Of a stretch of DNA of 37,251 nt, positions 1 through 8,950 are shown in pieces (positions within the stretch are counted from its first letter, which is position 1; every line of letters begins with the position of its first letter). Origin of the DNA: Streptomyces sp. SID14478 (lineage in GTDB: Bacteria > Actinomycetota > Actinomycetes > Streptomycetales > Streptomycetaceae); NCBI RefSeq assembly GCF_010548525.1, contig NZ_JAAGMG010000383.1, positions 1 through 37,251 of the forward strand, read 5' to 3'. A program made the position numbers and the translations under genes. The notes under the pieces are model-generated. The model searched no databases. It was given only the letters and a program-made list of their open reading frames with translations, and was not told where the DNA came from.

Positions 1-2519
1 GTGACGGGGTTCGGCCTGGGCCGCGGCGCGGGCCTTGTTGCGAGCGGCCACGGCGCGGTGCTCTGCTGTGCGGCCCCGCCCCCGGCTGGTGGTGACGGCG
101 CCGTCGGCGCGGAGGCGGCTGTGGCGCGTGCGGTGGGGGAGGCGGTGTAGGCCGCTGTGGTGCTCATCCGCCGCCGGCTCGCCGAGGGTGCGGTATCCGC
201 GGGCTGTTGCAGCATGCTCGTCCAGGCGCGGCCGTCCTGGCGCAGGGTGTTGCCCCACACGCGCAGCTGCTGACGTGCATCGGCCGTCGCGTTCGACGTG
301 CCCGCCTTGGTGGTGCGGGCGGTGGACGGCAGCGCCAGGGTGGCGCCGTAGAGCATGCGCCCGCTCTGGTAGGCCAGGCGGTAACCCCGCAGTCGCACCA
401 GCGAGTTGTGTGCGCGCGTCGACAGCAGGGTGCGGTCGGCATTCTGATCGTGCAGTGTGTTCCCGGTGTCGGGGTCGTTGATCTGGCCGTTTTCGTCGCG
501 GTAGCGGTCCGCGGGCCCGCCTGCAGGCCGGTGGGGGCTAAGACGCCCGCCGCCGGGCGTACCGCCGGGGCCATTCCTGTTGGAGCCCATCGCTGCCGCG
601 GCGGGGTCGTCTCCAGCGGCGGTCGGCTTGCGCAGGGCCGTCAGTTTCGCCTCCTCGGGGCGTCGGCCGACCAGGAGGCCGAAGGCCGCTCCGGCCGCGA
701 GGCGGCCGCCGGCCACGGCGAGGCCGAGCGGGGCAAGTCCGCGCGAGGCCTCGGCGTTGGCGTCCGCGAGGAGCCGCGCGGGGTCCCCCGGTATCCCGGT
801 GCCATCGCTCAGGCCGCCAAGCACTCCCTGCAGCAGACCGGCGGTGCCCAGTCCCAGCCCGGTGGCGCCGCGGCCGCGCAGCGAGCCGGTGGTGAGGTAT
901 CCGCCGGCGCCGCTGCCGATGCTCATGGCCAGCGCGGCGCCGAGCTGGGAGTCGCCCGCCAGGTGACTGCCGCCGATGTTCGCGTAGCGCATGCGCAGCG
1001 TCAGCCGCTGCCCGAAGCCGGTGATCAGAGCCAGCAGGCGGCGGTGGAAGGCGAGTCCGACCAGGGCGAGGACGTCGATGAGGAGCAGGCGTTCGGCCAG
1101 CAGGTCGGGGCCGTCGGTGAGGATGACGTCGATGGTGATGCCGACGGCCGGGATGAACGTGGCGACGGCGAGGATCACCGCCATGGCGATCCCGAACAGT
1201 GCCAGCCACTTCCACATCGCCGAGCGGCTGGGCCCGGGCAGCATCGCCCACACCCAAGTGACTCCGCCGGCCGCCGCGGCCCCTGCGCACAGGGCAGCCA
1301 CCCCGGTCAAAACCACGGCCGCGGACAACAGCAGTGCGATGATCAGCAGTGCGGCGATGAAGATCATCACGACCGCGGCCACCCGCCACCAGGACGGCTC
1401 GGCCGCGTACTGGGCGCACTCTTTGCCGACCGGCCCGGCGTTCTTCAAGTCCTTGAGGAACGCGGCGAACTTCTGGTCGTCGGAGGACAGGACCGGTGCC
1501 ACGGCATCGAGGAGCTTGCCGCCGGGGGTGAGCTCGGGCAGCGTGTCCGGGCCCTTGTCCCCCTCGTCGCGGGTGCAGTATTTCTTCCCCGGGCCTTTGA
1601 GTAGACGGCACGGATCGTCGGCGTCCTCTTTGGTGTCCTTGCCCTGGGTGTCGTAGCCGCCGGAGACCCACTTCAGGTGAACGGCATACGCCTTGCGGTC
1701 TGCGGGCTTGGACGGATCGAGGATGCGCCCGTACTCAAGGAGCATGTACGGCTTGACGACCAGCGCGTTGGTGACCGCCTCCTGGATCGGCTTCGAGATG
1801 CTCGCCGCATCGGGCGTCGCAGATTCCTTGACGCCGTAGCACTTGTTCATGGCGTTCCCGGCCAGAGCCGCGCACGGATCACTGGAGGCGACCTTCCCGC
1901 CCCAGCTGTAGGAGTCGACGGTCTTCTGCGCGATGTCGGCCGCCGCGGACTGCGCCTGCAGCACCGGACCGTCCTTGCCCAGCAGGAAGTTGGGCGTGAC
2001 GAACACCGATGCCGCCACCGCGCCGATCACCAAGGTGAGGGCGATCTCACCCCAGCCCCTGGCGTGCTTGCCTCGCACCACCATCACCAGCCCGAACACG
2101 AACGCCCACGCCAGCAACGTCGACTTGAGGTCGAGCTGATTGACGACCGCGTCGGTATAGACGTCGGACAGGCGCTGCGCCGGACGGGCCAGCAGCTTCA
2201 ACAGCGGGAAGCGGTAGGCGACATCGATCGCCCAGCACGCCAGTCCCACCCCCACCCGGACCACGGTGAACAACCCGGACATCGCCAGCACCTGCGTGTT
2301 CTGCGCGATCGACAGCACGCTGCTGCTCTGCGCCCCCAGCTCGTATCCCTTGACGGAGGCGCCCTCGGAAGTGGTGACCTCCAGCGGGGACAGCAGACCG
2401 TTCTGCGCATCCTGCGAGCTCGCGCCGTAGGCGACCGAGGTGTTGACGGTCAAGAACACGGTCACGAGCAGCGCGGTGAACCCGACGGCGCGCACCGTCC
2501 CGCGGTCCGGGCGCCACAT
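1..2519 (-). CDS. TrbL/VirB6-like polytopic membrane protein of a conjugation apparatus (C-terminus outside window)
   Basis: The frame is open from the ATG at 2519 to the window edge, at least 839 codons with no stop. The start overlaps the stop of the gene before it by one base (TGATG). Hydrophobic segments lie near residues 11-31, 80-100, 133-148, 158-178, 381-425, 439-475 and 480-498. A hydrophilic loop (about 185-380) holds two C-x10-C pairs (about C216/C227 and C304/C315), so it is probably outside and disulfide-bonded. A Gly/Ala-rich stretch (about 510-650) and a Pro/Arg/Thr-rich tail follow. Size, topology and position directly after VirB4 fit the TrbL/VirB6 inner-membrane channel subunit of actinobacterial type IV secretion. 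The family call rests on architecture and context, since I see no diagnostic motif. The rest of the operon presumably continues to the left. Confidence 0.8.
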   Translation of the reverse strand, partial: MWRPDRGTVRAVGFTALLVTVFLTVNTSVAYGASSQDAQNGLLSPLEVTTSEGASVKGYELGAQSSSVLSIAQNTQVLAMSGLFTVVRVGVGLACWAIDVAYRFPLLKLLARPAQRLSDVYTDAVVNQLDLKSTLLAWAFVFGLVMVVRGKHARGWGEIALTLVIGAVAASVFVTPNFLLGKDGPVLQAQSAAADIAQKTVDSYSWGGKVASSDPCAALAGNAMNKCYGVKESATPDAASISKPIQEAVTNALVVKPYMLLEYGRILDPSKPADRKAYAVHLKWVSGGYDTQGKDTKEDADDPCRLLKGPGKKYCTRDEGDKGPDTLPELTPGGKLLDAVAPVLSSDDQKFAAFLKDLKNAGPVGKECAQYAAEPSWWRVAAVVMIFIAALLIIALLLSAAVVLTGVAALCAGAAAAGGVTWVWAMLPGPSRSAMWKWLALFGIAMAVILAVATFIPAVGITIDVILTDGPDLLAERLLLIDVLALVGLAFHRRLLALITGFGQRLTLRMRYANIGGSHLAGDSQLGAALAMSIGSGAGGYLTTGSLRGRGATGLGLGTAGLLQGVLGGLSDGTGIPGDPARLLADANAEASRGLAPLGLAVAGGRLAAGAAFGLLVGRRPEEAKLTALRKPTAAGDDPAAAAMGSNRNGPGGTPGGGRLSPHRPAGGPADRYRDENGQINDPDTGNTLHDQNADRTLLSTRAHNSLVRLRGYRLAYQSGRMLYGATLALPSTARTTKAGTSNATADARQQLRVWGNTLRQDGRAWTSMLQQPADTAPSASRRRMSTTAAYTASPTARATAASAPTAPSPPAGGGAAQQSTAPWPLATRPAPRPRPNPV

Positions 2520-2944
2520 CACAGCCCCCGGCGCCGGCGTGCCATGGCGTACAGGGTGGTGAGGCCGAGCGCGAGGACGCCTACGGGCCAGGACTTGGCC
2601 AGGTTCAGGCCGTGCGGCGCGCTGTTCGGTGCGGGGGCGCCGAGGCAGTAGCCGTGGGCCGGGCCGACGACCGCGTCGCACACGCTCGACGTCTGCTGCG
2701 GGGCCAGCTGGTCCTGCTGCCCGTGCGCCTCGCCCTGGAGAGACCCGGTGGAGGCCGTGGAGGTGGTCGTGGCGGTCGTGGTGGAGGAGGCGGCGAATGC
2801 GCCCGCGGTCTGCGGCCACCAGGAGGACGGCACACCCGGGGAGGCGATCACGAACACGATCGCCGCGACGAGTAGGGCGATGACGGCCACGAGCAGGGTG
2901 CTAGCGCCGAGTTGACGGCGGCGGTGGGTGGGGGACTGGTTCAT
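2519..2944 (-). CDS. Small membrane protein of the conjugation operon with prepilin-like N-terminus
   Basis: This is a 141-residue protein. A basic N-terminus (RRRQLG at about 9-14) is followed by a strongly hydrophobic helix (about 15-34), a Thr/Ser/Ala-rich linker (about 50-70), a Gln-rich patch, two cysteines near 88-100 and a second hydrophobic segment (about 117-135) ending in RRRR. The gene starts inside the VirB4 stop (ATGA overlap) and its stop shares one base with the next ATG, so it is surely translated within the operon. The basic stretch, Gly and hydrophobic helix resemble a class III (prepilin) leader, although the usual Glu at +5 is missing. I do not recognise the family. A pseudopilin-like or channel-associated role is inference. 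Confidence 0.75.
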   Translation of the reverse strand: MNQSPTHRRRQLGASTLLVAVIALLVAAIVFVIASPGVPSSWWPQTAGAFAASSTTTATTTSTASTGSLQGEAHGQQDQLAPQQTSSVCDAVVGPAHGYCLGAPAPNSAPHGLNLAKSWPVGVLALGLTTLYAMARRRRGL

Positions 2945-5637
2945 GCGGAGACTCCCTGGACGCCGGAGGCGGCATGGCTGTCGCCGGGGGTGGTGCGGAT
3001 GTGGTCGTCGATCCGCGGCACGGAGGGAATGTGGACCTTGATGCGGCCGGTGTTCTGCCGCGGGCCGGTCAGCAGGAACTCGCCGGCCCGCTCGCGATGG
3101 CCGACGGGGGACAGCTCGGTCGTCACGGTGCGCAGCAGTTCCTGGTCGTTGCCGTCCAGGCCGATGAAGTGCAGGCCACGGCGGGCCGAGTCCCGGTCGG
3201 CGGTGCGCCCCAGGAGCTTGTAGGCGAACAGGTTGCGGTCTTGGCCCAGTTCCTTCTCGTCATGGGCACCTGCGATGAGTCCGGCGTTGTGCTTGCGGCC
3301 GTCGTGCAGGATCTCGTGGACGAGCGCGCTGCCCTCGGCGGAGCTCGTCAGCCAGTACATCTCGTCGGTGACCACGGCGCAGAACCGGTCGAGATCGCTG
3401 AAGGCGGCCTGGCGGGCCATGGCGGCAATCAGGTAGAGCACGGCCCGGCCGATCAGCGCCTCGAGGGGCTGATGCTGCAGGATCTCGGGCTTCTCGAACG
3501 CCACGCGGGGCGGCAGAGTGAGCCCGGTGGTGGTGATGACGATCAGGTCGGCGGTGGCGTCACCGTCGAGCCGGGTGATCGGCAGCAGCGGGTCGAAGAT
3601 CATTGCTGCGAGGGGGTTGGTGGACACCAGGCGGAGCATGCCGGTCAGCGACTTGGCGGCGTCCGCGCGCTCGCCGCCGCCGGCCGCGGTCTGCGCGAGG
3701 ATCTCGACGACCTGCGCCATGGACGGCTCGGGCAGCGCGGCGCTCTGCTCGACCGCGTGGTGCAGGACCTCTCCCTGCACGCTCATCAGCGGGATCCCCA
3801 GCTGCAGGCTGAGGTAGTTGAGGGCGTAGCGGCGCCCCTCCGGTCCGGGAAAGACGCGCAGCGGGTCGATGGACAGCTCGGCGCGGGCGGCGTCGATGAT
3901 CTGGTAGCGGCCCGGCGCGGAGCCGCGGGCGAAGCGGGCCCACTCGCGGGCCGGGGTGCGGTCGATACAGATGGCGCGGCCGCCGCGGTCCACGACCGTG
4001 CTTTCCACCAGCTTCTCGAAGGCGCTCTTGCCGCCGCCCAGGTCACCGATCGCGGCCACGGACGCGGAGGCGTCGTGCTGGGGCGCGTCCGACACGTTGA
4101 TCAACACCGGGCGGGTGGTGCCGCAGTCCAGGTCGCGGCCGAGCAGCATGCCGGTGGGATCGCCCACCTCGCTGCGGGTGAACGCCCCGGACATCGCCCA
4201 GTCCTCGCCGAGCTGGTGCTGGCGGAACTCCCGTACCGCGTATGGGCGGGCGCTGCCGGGCAGCCCGAGGGTGAACAAGTCGGTCTGCAGCCCGGTGGGG
4301 CGCGCCATCCGGTAGTCGCATCCGGCGAGCAGTTTCTCCAGAGCGCGGGCGCGCGCGTCGCACAGCTCGGCGCTCGGCCCCCACACCACGAGCACGGTGA
4401 CCGCCTGCACCTCGACCTCGGCCGAGGTCCGCGCCAGGCGGGTGTCCTCCTCGTCCAGGTCCCGCTCGGCCTCCGGGATCGAGCGGGGGGCGCCGGTGGG
4501 CCGGGCGCTGTACTGGTCGACCTGGTCGACGAGCTCGGTGCGCTTGGCCTGGATCTTGCGGCGGGCCTCGGCGGAGCCGACCAGGGCAAGGCTGACGGTG
4601 AAGTCGACGGGAAAGTCGAGGACTTCGAGCTGCGCGAAGAGATCGGCCGCTGCAGCTGAGACGGCCGGCGGGGCCTCGGTCAGCACCAGGTGAGCCTGGT
4701 AGCCGGTCCCGCCGGGGGACTCGACCTGTAGCCACTGGCGCCTGATCGGCGAGGTGGACTCCTTCCACCACTGGCGTGCCGACCGGGAGCCGGACCGCTG
4801 CGACGTGTGCGTGCGGGGCTTGTGCGATGCGCGCCATCCCCGGGCCTTCGACTCTGTGGCCGCTGCGGTGCCGCTGCGGGGGCGGCCGCCTTCCTCGAGG
4901 CGGATCTGTCCGAGGTCGGCGTAACTGGGCGAGTGCAGTTCCCCGCGGCGTAGCCGGCCCGCGTACAGGGGCGAGGCGGACGCGTCGGCGAGGAGGGGCT
5001 CACGCAGGCCGCGGTGCACGGCGTGCTGCACCAGCCACACGATCTCGGCCGGCGTCGCGGGACGGAACGGGACGGAGCTGGCCATCTGCGCCTCGACCTG
5101 ATGGGCCGTCTCCTGCGCCTGGCGCACCTCTACCTCGCTGACGGGCGAGGGGGTCAGACCGAGAGCGTCCGCGTACTCGCCGAACGCGCCGCGGCCCACA
5201 TGTCGGGTCAGCAGCGACGTCTTCGCGGCCCGCTCGTCCGTGTTCAGCGGCACCGCGAGCCACAGGGTGCGGGTGTGCATCTCGCGGCCGTCCAGGTCCT
5301 CCAGGGCGGCCTCGACGTGCTCCAGCCACGGCCGGGCGGCCGGCTGCAGTTCGCCGTCGGCGTCGTACAGACCATCGAGCATCCGCCAGGCGATCTCGGA
5401 GGGGTCGACCTGGGCGCACACCCCGAACAGGCGCGGCTCCCCGGACAATGAGCGCACCAGCTGGGTGATGCGCTGCAGTTGTTCCTCACGCACAGCGGCG
5501 GCGATGTAGGGGCCGGTGACTGCCTCGGCGCTGTGCCCTGGCTGGCCCGGGGCGGGGTGGAGCCGGTAGACGGCCCAGGTGTGGCCCTCGGTGGACCACA
5601 GCAGATGGCCGGCAAGGTGACGCATCGGAACGCGCAT
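2941..5637 (-). CDS. VirB4/TraC-family conjugation ATPase
   Basis: This 898-residue cytoplasmic ATPase should power substrate transfer and pilus or channel assembly. A Walker A motif, GDLGGGKSAFEK, lies near residues 528-540, and a Walker B with the conserved acidic pair (AVVTDEMYWL) near 752-762. The N-terminal half shows the long helical organisation usual for VirB4 proteins. I chose the ATG at 5637 because it overlaps the stop of the previous gene by one base (TGATG). The frame stays open upstream to about 6318, but that stretch is antisense-type Arg/Pro-rich composition overlapping the previous gene. The 3' end overlaps the next start by four bases. Relatives are often mislabelled as type VI secretion proteins. 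Confidence 0.93.
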   Translation of the reverse strand: MRVPMRHLAGHLLWSTEGHTWAVYRLHPAPGQPGHSAEAVTGPYIAAAVREEQLQRITQLVRSLSGEPRLFGVCAQVDPSEIAWRMLDGLYDADGELQPAARPWLEHVEAALEDLDGREMHTRTLWLAVPLNTDERAAKTSLLTRHVGRGAFGEYADALGLTPSPVSEVEVRQAQETAHQVEAQMASSVPFRPATPAEIVWLVQHAVHRGLREPLLADASASPLYAGRLRRGELHSPSYADLGQIRLEEGGRPRSGTAAATESKARGWRASHKPRTHTSQRSGSRSARQWWKESTSPIRRQWLQVESPGGTGYQAHLVLTEAPPAVSAAAADLFAQLEVLDFPVDFTVSLALVGSAEARRKIQAKRTELVDQVDQYSARPTGAPRSIPEAERDLDEEDTRLARTSAEVEVQAVTVLVVWGPSAELCDARARALEKLLAGCDYRMARPTGLQTDLFTLGLPGSARPYAVREFRQHQLGEDWAMSGAFTRSEVGDPTGMLLGRDLDCGTTRPVLINVSDAPQHDASASVAAIGDLGGGKSAFEKLVESTVVDRGGRAICIDRTPAREWARFARGSAPGRYQIIDAARAELSIDPLRVFPGPEGRRYALNYLSLQLGIPLMSVQGEVLHHAVEQSAALPEPSMAQVVEILAQTAAGGGERADAAKSLTGMLRLVSTNPLAAMIFDPLLPITRLDGDATADLIVITTTGLTLPPRVAFEKPEILQHQPLEALIGRAVLYLIAAMARQAAFSDLDRFCAVVTDEMYWLTSSAEGSALVHEILHDGRKHNAGLIAGAHDEKELGQDRNLFAYKLLGRTADRDSARRGLHFIGLDGNDQELLRTVTTELSPVGHRERAGEFLLTGPRQNTGRIKVHIPSVPRIDDHIRTTPGDSHAASGVQGVSA

Positions 5638-6275
5638 CAGGTGCGATCCCCCTTCGTGTTGTGGGCAGCGAGCAGGGCTGCCTGCACCGGCGACAGCGCG
5701 CGCCGCCCCGCGGATGCGGCGGCTGGCTCGTGTGTGGCGGGGCGGGTGGCTGTGTTCCGTTCGGCCGGGCGGCGGGGGCTGCGCACCCGGCTGGCCTGCT
5801 CCGAGCGGCCCGCGCTCTTGGCCGAGGAGGTGCGCCGTTTTGTGGTCGCCGCGGGGGAGTCGGCCGCGGCGGCAACGGTGGAGGAGGGAAGGTGCTGGAG
5901 GGTGAAGGTGCCGGACAGGACCTGCGGGCGGCGATCGCGTGCCGGGCGCCCGCCGATCCGGCCCCCGGCAGGCTGGGCGATCCGCGCCGCGACTCCAAGC
6001 AGCCCACCGAGCGGGGTACGGCCCGCGATCCGGTGCTTGCGGCACAGGAAGATCACAACAATCCAGGCGATCACCGGTACCGGCCCGGCCATGGGCCACC
6101 ACAGCGAGGCACTCTTGACCAGCGCCAGCCCGCCCAGCGACATCACCGCCACCTGCAGGGCGTTGTACGGGCCCAGCGGGATACGCCAGTCGGAGAACTT
6201 CCCGATCACCCAGGGCAGTTGCCGCGCACTCGTGTAGAAGCGGGCCACGCGTACCGGGGTAGTGGCCGCGCTCAT
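5637..6275 (-). CDS. PrgI/VirB3-like membrane protein of the conjugation operon
   Basis: The product has 212 residues. The first ~100 match the PrgI/SCO6880-type layout seen beside actinobacterial VirB4 genes: a short soluble start (VRVARFYTSARQLPWVIGKF), two hydrophobic helices near 38-58 and 62-82, then a basic stretch. The remainder is Ala/Arg/Pro-rich and probably a disordered cytoplasmic tail. In type IV secretion systems VirB3/PrgI proteins sit next to and partner VirB4, and here the two genes overlap (TGATG). The ATG at 6275 overlaps the upstream stop (ATGA), which fixes the start. The tail is longer than in a minimal PrgI protein. Confidence 0.8.
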   Translation of the reverse strand: MSAATTPVRVARFYTSARQLPWVIGKFSDWRIPLGPYNALQVAVMSLGGLALVKSASLWWPMAGPVPVIAWIVVIFLCRKHRIAGRTPLGGLLGVAARIAQPAGGRIGGRPARDRRPQVLSGTFTLQHLPSSTVAAAADSPAATTKRRTSSAKSAGRSEQASRVRSPRRPAERNTATRPATHEPAAASAGRRALSPVQAALLAAHNTKGDRT

Positions 6276-6622
6276 GCCGCGCCCCGGGCAAGCCCCCGCA
6301 CCCGTACGCCCGGCGCAAGATCCTGCTCGCCGTCGCGGTAGGGCACGTGCAACTCGGCGGCGCCCTTGGAGGGGTTGTTGACCTCGTCCTCGACCTTGTC
6401 GGCCATCTGTTCCCGAGCGCTGTACAAGCCGAGCGCCAGGATCATCAGAAGAAGGGCCCCGACCCCGGCCTTCAGGCTGAACCGGGTGACCATCACATAC
6501 ACGACGATGACGACCAGCACGGCCTTGAGCGCGCCCTCGGCCCAGCCCTTGACCATGCCAATCCAGGAGTTCCCGAGATCGTCCAACTGCCCAGCCAGCA
6601 CCACCTGGTGCAGGACGTTCAC
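6272..6622 (-). CDS. Small two-TM membrane protein of the conjugation operon
   Basis: This 116-residue protein has an amphipathic start (about 1-30), two adjacent hydrophobic helices (about 31-47 and 52-67) and a charged C-terminal part. It overlaps both neighbours by four bases (ATGA at each end), so it is an obligate operon member. Two closely spaced helices after an amphipathic start resemble VirB2/TrbC-type or small TcpD/TcpE-like subunits, but no motif settles this. The position between TcpC-like and PrgI-like genes is the strongest clue. Confidence 0.75.
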   Translation of the reverse strand: MNVLHQVVLAGQLDDLGNSWIGMVKGWAEGALKAVLVVIVVYVMVTRFSLKAGVGALLLMILALGLYSAREQMADKVEDEVNNPSKGAAELHVPYRDGEQDLAPGVRVRGLARGAA

Positions 6623-7521
6623 TGCTCCTCACCGCCGCCCGAGGTGAGCGCGGCGATCTCCCACCGGCCGCCGCGCGCCGCGAGCGTGAGCTCGTACGAC
6701 AGCGGCCACCGGCCCGCGGCGCTCTGCGCCGTCACGGAGACCTGGACGTGCACCCGCGTGCTATCGCCCGGTACCTGCTCCCCGGCCGCCGTCTTCTCGC
6801 GGGCGCTGACCGACTCGAGACCGACCCGGTCGGCGACCGCCGGCGTCACCGCCGTCAACCTGGTGCGTGGGGCGAGGTAGCGCTCCACCTCACCGCTGCC
6901 CGACAGATACGCGGACAGGAAGTCGCCGACCGTCTCGGTCAGAGGCCCGTCCGGCACGTCCACCGTGTACGGCGACGCGGCCGCTTTCACCGCGCCCGGG
7001 CCGGCGACGAGCGCCGGTGTCCCGGTCACCGTCACCGCACCGGCGGAGGACGAGGCGGCCAGCGGCACCGCGAAGTACCGCACCTGGCCGGCGTCCTGAA
7101 CAGCCACGGTCACCGACCACTGCCCGTGCGCGCCCCGCACGCTGCGCACCGCGCTCACCCGCTGCGGCGCCTTTGCTCCCTTGGCTGGCTCGGGCAGCAG
7201 TACGTCCGGACCGAGCTGCTGCGCGCGCACCGCGAAGCTGCTGTCGGGCTGGCCGGCGTCCGAGCGAAGCCACGCGTCGACGAACTCAGCCGCATACCCG
7301 CCCGGATCGACAGCGACTGAGGTCTGCGTCGTACGGACAGGCGCCGGGGCGGACTGTGCGACCACCCGCACGCTGGGCTGGGTGACGACGAAGGCGAGAG
7401 CGAGGGGACCAGCCGCCAGGCTGGCCCACATCCCCGCGCGCCCCATCCGCACCCGCCGTCGGGTGCGCTCCAGGTCCAGGCCGGCCACGGTCGGCGGACT
7501 CTCGTGAGTGGATGCTGGCAT
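6619..7521 (-). CDS. TcpC/VirB8-like conjugal transfer protein
   Basis: This 300-residue bitopic protein has a basic cytoplasmic N-terminus (about 1-30), one transmembrane helix (about 31-55) and an extracellular C-terminal region with the pattern of two NTF2-like/VirB8-type folds (about 70-165 and 190-295; the second ends in RGGRWEIAALTSGG). TcpC and OrfG proteins of Gram-positive conjugation systems have this layout and scaffold the channel. The ATG at 7521 is preceded by AGGAG at good spacing. It is the first gene of the leftward transfer operon, so its promoter should lie in the repeat region upstream, where two iteron copies (7635 and 7647) sit about 115-130 bases before the start. Confidence 0.85.
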   Translation of the reverse strand: MPASTHESPPTVAGLDLERTRRRVRMGRAGMWASLAAGPLALAFVVTQPSVRVVAQSAPAPVRTTQTSVAVDPGGYAAEFVDAWLRSDAGQPDSSFAVRAQQLGPDVLLPEPAKGAKAPQRVSAVRSVRGAHGQWSVTVAVQDAGQVRYFAVPLAASSSAGAVTVTGTPALVAGPGAVKAAASPYTVDVPDGPLTETVGDFLSAYLSGSGEVERYLAPRTRLTAVTPAVADRVGLESVSAREKTAAGEQVPGDSTRVHVQVSVTAQSAAGRWPLSYELTLAARGGRWEIAALTSGGGEEQ

Positions 7522-8950
7522 CGGCGATCTCCTGTGCAGCAGAAGCGGTTGATGCCATGACGAAACCCAGTGGCGCGCACCGGTCTACGCACCGGTTTCG
7601 GGGACCCCGGTTGCGAAAGCGTCACGATGAAACCGGTACGCGGAGCGGTACGCGTTTTCGCCCCTGCGCTCACCGAGCGCGCACCACGAACGAAGTCGGT
7701 CAACCGGGCGCGGTGACGTCGGGGCCCGGCATCGGCTACCGGGCAGAACTGCCGTGATCCGGACTCAGGGTGCCCGGCACCCCCCGGGCACCCTGCTGAA
7801 CGGAACATGCACCGGGAGGTGAATCCCTCACCGAACGTCACCGTCTCCGGCATGCCGCGAGTTCGCAGTGTGCTGCGCAGCGGTACGCACCGAGTAGCCA
7901 ACTGCCCCCGAAGCGACACGGGCACGTCCGGTCGGAGGGTGCCGGGTGAGGCGACCGCGGAGCCCAGACGACCGGACCTGATACTCGGTGCGGTCACTGC
8001 GCAGTGGCCTGCGGGTGCCGTCCAGATGCCGGCTGCGCAGTGACCGCGCCGAGAGCCGGCGGGCCACACGTGCGCTGGCGCAGGGCTGCGCAGTCTCGTC
8101 GCACCACCACCAGCTGCGCAGTTTCGCCGCCACCGAAGTGAGCCTGCGCCACGACGTCTGGCGCAGGCTGCGCACCGAGCCCGAGCACCCGTTCCGCCCT
8201 TCCCGGCGAGGGCCGGTACACCCGCCCCGCACCCCCGGCGAGAACGCGTACCGGCCTCTGAGAAACGTCACCCAAGAACGCGTACCAGTGGGCGCCCTCG
8301 CCTGCGGGACTTTGCTGGCTGCGAGTGCCGGACGAGTCTGTGACCTGCGCGGTACACCCAGCGGTACGCGTTTCCACGCCCTTTGTCGGGCCTCTGAAAA
8401 CGCGTACCGGCCGCCGTGGGTGACGAACGACGCCCGCGCCGGCCGACCATCCGAACGACCGGGATCGGACGCCGGATCGGGTCACTGGTGTGGTTCCGCT
8501 GCGGCATCTGCGCACCACCGGCCGACCTTGCGCAGTTGCCGCAGCAGAGCACTGGAATCGCTGCGCACCGTGTTCTGCGCATCCGCACACACACCCACTG
8601 CGCACCACGCGGTGCGCAACGTCACGACCCACTGCGCAGCCGACCGCACCACATGCTGCGCAGCGCCTCGCGCCCAATGGCGCGCACCCAGTCCGGCGGC
8701 CACTGCGCACCCAGCAGTCGGACAGTGCGCACCCACCCCGTGCGGCCTCGGCGGTACGCGCTTCCCTGTCCCGACGGAACGTGTACCCGTCTGCGCACCA
8801 GTCAGCCGGTGACGCAGTGTGATGGAAACGTGATCGCGCAGCCGGGGAACCAGTACGCGATCCGGTACGCGCCAGCGGGTCAACTCCGACATGGACCAAC
8901 GATCTGCAGCCGACTCCGGCCATCGGATCCCGGACGGTGGGAGTGACCAG
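7522..8950. repeat. Non-coding divergent region with two short repeat families (candidate origin/transfer control region)
   Basis: No convincing gene lies here. Family 1 is GGTACGCG in either orientation: 7635, 7647, 8245(-), 8279(-), 8363, 8401(-), 8753 and 8864, plus 9049 just inside the next gene. The best copies extend to GCGGTACGCGTTTTC (7645, 8361, 8751 with one change; reverse copies at about 8242, 8276 and 8396). Family 2 is the palindrome TGCGCA, at least 17 copies by eye: 7874, 7998, 8034, 8087, 8115, 8169, 8509, 8529, 8562, 8576, 8599, 8613, 8633, 8657, 8704, 8726 and 8792. CACTGCGCAGTG (7995-8006) is a perfect 12-base palindrome, and GGTCACTGCGCAG (7992-8004) is inverted at 8033-8045. 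Dense iterons beside a DNA-binding gene and between divergent operons suggest oriV, oriT or a control region. Confidence 0.8.
7766..7795. other. Perfect 12-bp hairpin in the repeat region
   Basis: CAGGGTGCCCGG (7766-7777) and CCGGGCACCCTG (7784-7795) are perfect inverted arms around a 6-base loop. It lies between the start of the transfer operon and the iteron cluster. With no T-run it is either a G+C-rich terminator or a structural element such as part of an oriT or origin. The sequence alone does not decide. Confidence 0.7.

Noticed and set aside
207..1604. Plus-strand open frame (about 465 codons) opposite the TrbL-like gene
   Set aside because: No membrane segments or domains, Gly/Arg/Gln-rich. 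The minus strand gives a coherent polytopic membrane protein in an operon.
2974..4659. Long plus-strand open frame (about 560 codons) opposite the VirB4 gene
   Set aside because: It is the antisense of a clearly recognised ATPase. Its translation is Gly/Arg/Val-rich low-complexity sequence without domains, as expected for a shadow frame in very G+C-rich DNA.
6276..6318. Upstream start for the VirB4 protein (adding about 227 residues)
   Set aside because: The extra sequence is the shadow of the PrgI-like gene, and the TGATG overlap at 5637 gives a coupled start that matches the other junctions of the operon.
7874..8797. CRISPR array
   Set aside because: The repeated units are only 6-15 bases, irregularly spaced and in both orientations, with no constant-length spacers and no cas genes.
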